Source of the DNA: Eublepharis macularius
Lineage: Eukaryota; Chordata; Lepidosauria; Squamata; Eublepharidae
Assembly (NCBI RefSeq): GCF_028583425.1
Contig: NC_072801.1
Span: 13,288,001 to 13,352,000 of the forward strand
Length of the DNA: 64,000 nt
Direction of reading: 5' to 3'
Positions 41,801-51,100 of the stretch are shown here, piece by piece (position 1 is the first letter of the stretch; each line of letters begins with the position of its first letter). The notes beneath the pieces were generated by a model. It was not told the origin of the DNA and did no database searches. It saw nothing but the letters and a program-made list of their open reading frames with translations. Both the position numbers and the translations under genes were made by a program.

Positions 41801-42015
41801 GTTGTTCGGTATGCATTGCGTTTGCCTGTCTTTGTGTGTGTATGTATGTCTGAAGTCACAGCATCTCTCCCGGAAAAATAATAATATATATATATATATA
41901 TATTTATATATATTAAATGAATAAATAAAACCATGACTCTGATTGGTTGGTCAGTGCTGGGTTGGGATTGGAGGACATGGCTCCAGAAGTTGGTCAAATT
42001 CTTCCAAGGAGCTGC
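38890..42015 (-). other. Repeat-poor block downstream of FBXL16 (possible 3' UTR)
   Basis: Except for a (TA)n tract, I recognise no interspersed repeat in about 3.1 kb, which is unusual for this window. A minus-strand AATAAA lies at 41612-41617. The block directly follows the FBXL16 stop codon, so part of it is probably 3' UTR; the extent is unknown. Confidence 0.4.
41881..41915. repeat. (TA)n microsatellite
   Basis: Simple TATATA tract with ATTTATA interruptions, in the probable FBXL16 3' region. Confidence 0.85.
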
Positions 42016-42164
42016 TTATTCAATCACCATGCAACGTGGCAGATGCTGAGAAAAATACTTGAAGAGCTCAGGGGTGGCCCCAGGACAATTCGTCAGCTCC
42101 AGCTCTTCCAGGTCTTGAAGCTGGACAAGGCCTGAAAGTCCAGTGGTAGTCAGCAGAGGACAGC
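42016..42164 (-). CDS. FBXL16: FBXL16 coding exon 5 (last LRRs, stop)
   Basis: Acceptor TTCCAG. Reads [16 protein letters not shown] through [15 protein letters not shown] at 42018-42016. Confidence 0.95.
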
Positions 42165-45100
42165 CTGGAAAAACCAAAAGCAACCCATGACCAAGAAAGT
42201 ACTACTGAATTGCAGATGAGCACAAACGGAACATTATAAAGGGTAACATTCAGATGAAAGGTTTGGGCTGAATAGTAGAGTTCGTGTTTTCTATGCACAA
42301 GGTCCCAGGCCTCGATCTAAAAGGATCTCAGGTAGTGAAAAAAACTATAACATTAAGAAATCCCATAACAGGAGCATTTTAATCTCCAAAATTCTTCTTA
42401 TGTGGTATATTGCCAGTGTGCTCCTATGCTTGTCTTGATGCAATCGTACATATGATTCTCTCAGATTGCTTTTTATCAATGTGCACATGTGCCTTGAAAA
42501 TAAAGATATTTTAAAGAAAGATGCATTTGAATGGAACAAACTCAAAGTTGAGGCAAGTCGCACATACTTCCATTTTGGAATTAAGTTTAGAAATTCTCTT
42601 CATTGAACTAGAATGAGCTTCTGGATCAATACAGGAATGCAACAGTGGGAAATCCATTAATTTTTACGGATTCGTTTGCAGAGTCTAATGAGTTTAGCCT
42701 TCCCCCTCCCATCATTGTGGTCCAGTGACACCTACAGAGGTTTACTCTCTTTCAGCCTCATATCATGAAAAGGTTGCCCTAAGTCCAGTTCTCACCAGCA
42801 AGAGACAACAGACGTAAACTTCTCATTCCCAGCAGATGCTTCAAGCCAAAATCTTGAACCTGAAACAGTAGAAATGGAAGTATGAATGAGAAATGGGGTT
42901 CCTAAAATGTTGAAACCAATTGATAATTACCAAGTCATTGGTAGTAAACTACACTGCAATTCCCTGCATCCATCCAGTTTTATACCACTCATGGCTTTCT
43001 CTCAAAGATTAATGGGGATTATAGCTTGAGCCATTTCCACACGTCCTTAAAAGGATGGCCCACTCACTTAACGCTGGTGGCTTTTCCCCTTGTCTCCAGA
43101 CATCTCTGTTTTCAAAACAGTTTCCCACAGTTTTTGAAACAATTTCCCACAGAGAGCCAGTTTGGTGTAGTGGTTAAGAGCATGCCACTCTAATCTGGAG
43201 GGCCAGGTTTGATTCCCCACTCCTCCACTTGAAGCCAGCTGGGTGACTTTGAGCTAGTCACAGCTCTCTAGAGCTCTCTCAGCCCCGCCCAGCTCACAGG
43301 GTAATTGTTGTGGGGATAATAATAACATACTTTGTAAACCACTCTGAGTGGGCATTAAGTTGTCCTGAAGGGCAGTATATAAACTGAATGTTGTTGTTGT
43401 TGTTGTTGTTACAGTCCCAGAAAAGGTGCCAAAAAACCAGACCAAAACAGTCTGCAATCATTTCAAAAACGGAGACATCTGAAGTCTTTTTAAAAACATG
43501 TGGAAACGGCCCTGGTGAAGGCTCTGAGCATTCCCTGTTAAAAATCCCCAGGGCTTTTTTTCTGGGAAAAGAGGTGGTGGAACTCTCAAGAGGCAAATGA
43601 TGGAGAAACACATGGAAGAAAAGTGTTGTTGCTTTCAAATGCCCTGCTGCTTTTTCAGCTAAGGGGGAGGAGGAGGGGGTCCCTCCTCACTCTCCCCTCA
43701 GCTGAAAAAGCTGCTGCCATTTTAAAACAGCTTTTTTTCAGTTGACAAGAGGGGAATCCCCCTCCTGTCAGCTGAAAAAAGCTGCCAGGTTTGAAAGCAG
43801 CAACACTTTTCTTGTGAGACAAGAAAAGTGTTGCTGCTTTCAAATGCCTCACTGCTTTTTTCAGCTGAAGGGGGGAGGAGGAGGGGCCCCTCTCACCTCA
43901 GCTGAAAAAACTGCCAGTATTTTAAAATAGCTTCTTTCAGCTGACAGGAGGGAGATCCCCCTCCTATCAGCTGAAAAAAACTGTTGGATTTGAAAGCAGG
44001 AACACTTTTCTTGCAAGGCAAGCGGCAAGCTTTTTTTCAGCTGATAGTGAGAATCCTCCTCCCATCAGCTGAAAAGTGGCAGGCTTTAAAAGCAACACTT
44101 TTCTTACCGCTTGCAAGCAGCAATAACACTGTTGCTCTTTGCCCGAAGCTGCGCATGGGAGGAAACAGGATCAGGGAGTGGGGCCACCAGACATGTGATT
44201 TCTTTCAAGGGGTGCCAGAATGCTGTTCCACAGCATTCCAGCTGTGGGGGGAAAGCCCTGGAAATCCCCATTCTCTGTCCTAACAGTTGAGTCTTAAATA
44301 GGATTTTCAGCCAGGTGATTCATGGAGGAATGCTTCATTCCAACACATTTACTTTTTAGAATTTACAGTTTTCGTGCTGAACTGTGAGAGCAGCCAGTTG
44401 TTGCTTTCATTTCAAGGATTTAGGAATGAGGCAGGCCCACATACAATGCTGAGATAATTTTTTGTTATTTGATGGCCTGTGTCAACTATTCCTGGCTAAA
44501 CACCACTGATGCCTCAAATTGTGTTAATTTTTCCTACAGCACAATGCACAGAACTACAGTTCTCTGAAAGAGACAACGATTATTAATTCCGTTTAAGACC
44601 ATGGTGATTATGGAAGCTGGCAGCTGACAGTCCCAGTATCAGCTGATGACCGAGGTAACAGCTTTTGAATATTCAAGTCTTCAGTAAAAAAAAAAAATGA
44701 ATCAGTCTGAAAGTATTGTCTTAATATGATTGTCTTAACATTCTTTGGAGTACACCTGCCCTAAGGTATGTGTGTGTAAAGTGTGGCCGTTTCCTCACGT
44801 CCTTAAAATAGCGGTGTGCTCCTGGAACACTGGTGGCTTCTTTGCATGATATGTGCCAAAAAAACGCCTTGTGTCCATTTTTTTAAAAAATCGCACAAAG
44901 AAGCCACCAGTGTTTTGGGAGCATGCCACTATTTTAAGGATATGAGGAAACAGCCTGTGTGTGTAAAGTTCCATCAAATCACAGCTGACTTATGGCAAAC
45001 CCAGAGAGTTTTGAAGGCAACATTGAAAGAAGGTTTGCCATTGCCTTCCTCTGCATAGCAACCCTAGTTGTCCTTGGTGGTCTCCCATCCAAGTACTAAC

Positions 45101-48100
45101 CGCAACTGACCCTGCTTAGCTTCTGAAATCTGATTAGGTCAGGTCAGGGCCCCTTACACATTGAAAATGTAACGTGCGTAGAAGACAATAATATTCAGTA
45201 ACACATAACTAATAAGTCTATTCAGCAGAAGACTGGATTGGCTGCAGCTTCTTGTTGGGTGAAGAGAGAGAGAAGATACAGAGGTGTGGGGACAGTCAAA
45301 GGAAAGCCACCCTTTGTCACCCCTTCCCCTTGTGAAACATGGCAAGACCCTCAGAGGTGAAAAAGTGGCACAAGGGCACACCGAAGAAGGCTTGAAGTAT
45401 GAGCCCAAGATGGAAAAGGAACACCACGTTTTCCCGAGCTTCAGAATTAAACAGTAATAAAACTGTCCTTAGATTGCACCAGCCCGAAGGAGCCAGAGAG
45501 TGAGGAGATGTGTACTCCCACCCCTGAGAAGCAGACCCCAGGGATTCTCCCCACCATCCAGTGCTTTTCCAGTTGCTAGTTAAATGTCTTGCATGCATCT
45601 GACTTATCCTACCTGGCAGCACCAGCGGAGATATAAGTTCCTAAGGGAGGACATTGTGGAAAGGTAGCTGAGTCCAGTATCAGTGATCCGTACACACCTG
45701 TGGAAGTGGAAAATCACAATGTTAAGAAGAAAAGCAGGGCTTTTTTTCAGGGGGAACGTGGGGGAACGGAGTTCCAGCACCTCTTGAAAATGGTCACATG
45801 GCTGGTGGCCCTGCCCCCTGATCTCCAGACAGAGGGGAGGTTAGATTGCCCTCTGCGGAGGGCAATCTAAACTGCCCTCTGTCTGGAGATCAGGGGGCGG
45901 GGCCACCAGCCATGTGACCATTTTCTCCGAGGGCAACCCACTGAGTTCCATTACCTCTTTTCCCAGAAAAAAAGCCCTGAAGAAAAGCATAGTGAACGGG
46001 GGTGAGGGAAAACCACAAGCCTTTAAAGGACTTCAGTAAGATCCTTTCCAAACAGGCTGTGGTGTAAACAGGGAGGAGAGAGGAACAGCAAGGTCATAAA
46101 CCCACTGGCTTTCAGGATGCTGCTTTCCATGGTCATAGATCCAGAGGAGTTAGCCATGTTAGTCTGTAGTTGCAAAATAGTAAAGAGTCCAGTAGCACCT
46201 TTAAGACTAACCAACTTTATTGTAGCATAAGCTTTCGAGAACCACAGCTCTCTTCGTCAGATGCATCTGGACTCTTTACTAGGATGCTGCTTAACGGTGC
46301 CCTGGATGACACTTGAGCTTATGGTCAAGACACTTTTCTAGTATTCATGCTGTGCTGCAACTTTCTTTGTTCAACCAAAAAAAAATTCTCTGGCCTCATT
46401 ATAGTACCAATGCACTAAGGTATTGGCTTCCTAATACATCGAGACCAATCCACCAAGACCAAAGGCAACCACAATTTTTTTGTTGTAACTGTTTGATAGT
46501 GCTAGCTGTGTACAACTTTCCAGAGATAACCAAAGGTGCATGTATCTACATCCATTGAAGGTAGGGTTGCCAGCCTCCAGGTGGTGGCTGGAGATGTCCT
46601 GGAATTACAACTGGTCTCCAGGCCACAGAGATCAGCTCCCCTGGAGAAAATGGCTACTTTGGGGGGTGGACTCTATGGAGTTATGCCATGCCGAGGTCCT
46701 TTCCCTCCCCAAAACCCACTTTCTCCAGGTTTCTCCAGGTTTCACCCCCCAGATCTCCAGGAATTTCCCAACTTGGAGCTGGCAACCCTAATTGAAGGAG
46801 ACTGGTGTATCTAGATCACTACTGTCTGCTTTAAGGTACTTCAAGGGCTTAGGTGGAGAAAAATCTTTCACCTAACACCAGAGATCCTTTGATGGAGACA
46901 TCAGGAATTGGACCTGGGACATTCCGCATGCGGGCCATGGCCCCTACCTGGCAAATTAAGTATATCAAATGACCTTATGATGTGTCCGAGCCTTAAAGTC
47001 CGACAAACAATAGCTGTCCAAAACTTGAGGCAGGAGTATTTCCCAGCCTAGCACCTTTTATTTATTTTATGTATTTATCTCATTTATAGTCGACCTTTCT
47101 CACTGAGACTCAAGGCGGATTACATTGTGTGAGATTAGTACAATCAGTATCAAGGACATTTCCATAAACAATGTCATAGGGTAAATAAGTACAAGTTTAC
47201 AAAGACATAGCATTACTTTTACTTGGAAATCCTAGAAATTGAACCAGGAGAAGCTGGAGTGGGGGGGGGGGGAGTTTCTATGTACAAAATAGGGTTGCCA
47301 GCCTCCAGGTAGTGGCTGGAGACCTCCCGGAATTACAACTGGTCTCCAGGCCTCAGAGATCAGTTCACCTGGAGAAAATGGCTACTTGGGGGGGGTGGAC
47401 TCTATGGAATTATGCCATGCCAAGGTCCTTTCCCTCCCCAAACCCCACTTTCTCCAGGTTTCACCCCCCCAGATCTCCAGGAATTCCTAACTTGGAGCTG
47501 GCAACTCTAGTACAAAACCATGTCATCAAAAGAGGAAACGAAACTTTTAAGTGTATAACTTTGGGCATTGTATGTGGTTTCCTCAGGACGATCTTGGTGC
47601 TAGCCTATCAGCACTGAGCACAACAAACTTCTGCTTGAAATTTGTAGAAAAGCACATGAAACCCCACAGAATTCCTCCCTCTGGGGAGGAATGACTACAT
47701 CGGAAGTTGGATGCTGTGCCTAAAAATCTTTCAGACTGACATTGATTTCCTGTGCATGAAAGGACAACTCACAAGGGGGCAGCACTGGATTAAAGAATCT
47801 TCACTGGCTGGGCAGTGTGTAGCCTAAGGAGAACCATAGAGTTCTTCCAGATGATGGCTTTTTTCAGGAAGTAATCCCTCCACAGGGCGGAATGAGAGGC
47901 GGAAGGTTCCCTCCCACTCGAGACACACACTCTGCTTGCTTCACTCTCCTCTCTGCTTTTTTCTTGCCTATCTGTATTTCCTCTGCTAATCAAGCCTGGA
48001 TTGACGGACGTGGAAAGAAAACCTCTAGCTCCTATTTGTCTGGTGTTATTAGGCACATAGATCTACTTCTCATCGTGAGTGGTTAGGCCTGTACAGGGCT

Positions 48101-51100
48101 TTTTTTCTGGGAAAAGAGGTGATGAATCTCTCTATCAGCTTATGTGCGTGTGTGAAGCGTGCGTGCCACCGGAAATGCGTGATGATGTCACTTCCCAGAC
48201 ATCACTTCCGGGAAGTGACGCTGCTTCCCAGACTTGACGTCTCTTCCTCTTCACTGCCACTGCTACATGAAGTGGCAACTGTTAGAGGGTATTGGGGACT
48301 TTAAAAATGATTAGAGAAATGTGTGGATGAAAGGTCTATTCCATATCATGAGTGGCAGTGGGAAAAAGGGAAAGGCCAGGGAAGAGGCCGATGAAGCAGG
48401 CGGCCCGGGAGAAGCTCCACCTGGGGAGGCGGCAAACAGGTCTTTGGGTACCGGGGGCGGGGCCACCAGTCGTGATCTTTTTTCAGAGGTGCCGGATCTC
48501 AGATCCCTAGAGATCCTGCTGAAAAAAAGCCCTGGGCCGGTAGCTGGCTTTGTGCTGGTTTAGAAATGAACTGGGGCCTCATATAACTGGATGCTTCCCT
48601 GTCAAGCATCCTTGCGTGTCAAGGAGAACGTTTCTGGCTCAGCTTCTCTCTATCATCCTAAACTTCTCTGTAGATGATTTTTTTTTTTGTATGGAGGTTA
48701 TGTGCTACCTAGGGTTCCTTGGCGCCTGCCAGTGGTGGGCAAACTCCCAGGGGTTTGCCTCCTTGCCCGCTGACCCACCAGTGATCGGCGGGAGGTGGCA
48801 AGCCCCCAGAGGTCACCCACCACTGGCAAGCACCACAGGAACACATGTGATGCGTGCACTCCCCGGGTGGGGGGATGACATCACTTCCAGGGGTGACGTC
48901 GTCGCACCAGCCATGCGAATGATCCCACACTTAGTTTGGAATTAATTTTGGCCCCAAATGGGCCGAATTAGCCCCACACAGAGCACAGGAGCACTTGCGT
49001 GTCCAGCACAATGACATCACCTCCAGAAGTGACGTCATCGCGCATGCACCCAGAGCACCAAACGGCACAAGGTAAGTGGAAGGTCCTCTCCCCTCCCAGC
49101 AGGAGGGGAGAGGGACCTGGCAACCCTAGTGTTACCACCCACCCATCCTACACAGTTTTATCTCCTCACTGAGGACTAGGCCATTGGTAAAGTGAATTGG
49201 AACTGCCTTTCGGCTGCTGCAGACCCATTATCTGGCAGTTCAACCAATCCCCCTACCTATCAAGCACCAGTTCCTCCAGTTTGTGCAGGTCGCAGGCGAT
49301 GTACTCCAGCGCCATGTCCGTGATCCGAGGGCACCACGACAGGTCCAAGCTGCGGAGCTTACGGAGGTTCTCCGCCACCAGCTCCACGCCATCATCTGTC
49401 ACCTTGGAACAGCCCGAGAGGCTGAGTGCGCTCAGGTTGGGGAGGCTGTGCACCATGTTGACCACCCCGTGGTTTGTGATTTCCCAACAGGAGTTGAGGC
49501 GGAGGGTGTGGGTTGTGTAGCCCTGCTTAGCGGTGAAGTAGGCCAAGGCCGTGTCCGTCACATGGTAGGCCTGCAGGTTCAGCTCGGTCAAGTTGGGCAG
49601 CAGCTGGGAGATGGCAGCGATGGCGTCATCGGCCACGTTGATACAGTCGCTGACGCTCAGGGATGTGATGCGGGCATTCAGGCTGGACCACAGCCCTGCC
49701 TCGGTGAAGTCGTTGCACCCGGACAATTCCAGCCGCATCACGCCTTGCATCTGTTCCAGCATTACCTGCAAAGAGAGACGATGGGTTTCATTGCTCTACC
49801 ATATGTATAAACAGAATCACAGAATTGGAAGGGGCCACACAGGCCCCAGGTTCAATCCTCAGCATCTCCAGCTAAAAGGAGAACATAGCAGGTGATGGGA
49901 AAGACCTCTGCCTGAGACCCAGGAGAGCCACTGCCAGTCAGAGCAGGCAATACTGACTTTGATGGACCAAGGATCTCATTCAATATAAGGAAGTTTCAAG
50001 TGTGTATGTGGGCTTCATGGCAGAGTGGAGATTTGAATGCAAGCTTCTAAATCCCCCATCTCTCTCAATCAGTCAATCAATCAATCAATCCGACAAACAA
50101 CATATGCAACTCTGAGCTCCTTGGAGGGGATGGGTGAGATCTAAAAATCTAAGGAATAAAAATTCTACATTGCTGGCTTTAATGCACTTCCAATGCACTT
50201 TATCAATCATTTGAGGTGGATTTTTTGTTCCCCACACAAAAATCCATTCCAAATGATCTATAAAGAGGATTGGAAGTGCATTATCCAACGTGTGTGGAAT
50301 CACTCACAATAGCCAGCCATCTGCTTAGGTGGGTATATTTCAGGGATGCCCATTTTTTTCTGTATGTAAAAATAAGCATATTCTTCAAAATTATTTTTGT
50401 GTTACTTGTGTCTAAATGGCATGTAAAAACATTAGAAGAGCCCTTCTGGATCAGGCCAGCAGTCTAACTGGTCTGGAAGGAGCACAGAATTCAGAGCCCC
50501 CCCCCCCGCCCCAATGCTTCCTGCCAGTGACTGGCCTTCAGAGGAGCACAGCTTCCGAATGTGGAAGTTCCAGCTAAGCATCATGGCTAATAGCTATGGG
50601 TAGATCCCTCCTCCATGAATCTGTCCACATCCTGTGAAAGTTACCTAAGCTAGTGGTCGTCTATACATCCAACGGCAGTGAGTTCCGCACATTAATTATA
50701 TTGCAGAGCTGGGTAAATTGCAGAAGATGGCAATGAAGATAATTAAGAAGTTAAAGCTCCTTTCCTATATGAAAGGGCTTTTCAGTTTAATGAAAAGACG
50801 ACTTGGAGGGCATAACAAAGGTGTGTACATGGGAGGGGGGAGTGGATAGAGGTAACTTTTGCTCTCTCGTCACAATGGAATTCAGTGGCGCCAGGTGAAG
50901 CGGATAGATTATAGATTCCAGACTGACAAAATGAAGTACTTTTTGAATGAAACAACTGTGGCTCAGGAGCAGAGTATATGCTCTGCATGCGGAAGGTCCC
51001 AGGTTTGATTCCCATCATCTCTGTTTAAAAGGATCAGGTAATCGGCGACGTGAAAGATTTTGACGTGACACCCTGGAGAACTGCTTCCAGTCGGAGTGGC

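Noticed and set aside
41881-41915. TATA box or origin-like AT tract
   Set aside because: A simple (TA)n microsatellite without promoter context.
45080-45150. 5S rRNA gene
   Set aside because: Only the internal-promoter part of 5S is present and it is fused to a SINE body; not a complete 120-nt gene.
49283-49810. 175-codon plus-strand frame antisense to FBXL16 exon 2
   Set aside because: It mirrors the conserved LRR exon on the other strand and has no family similarity.
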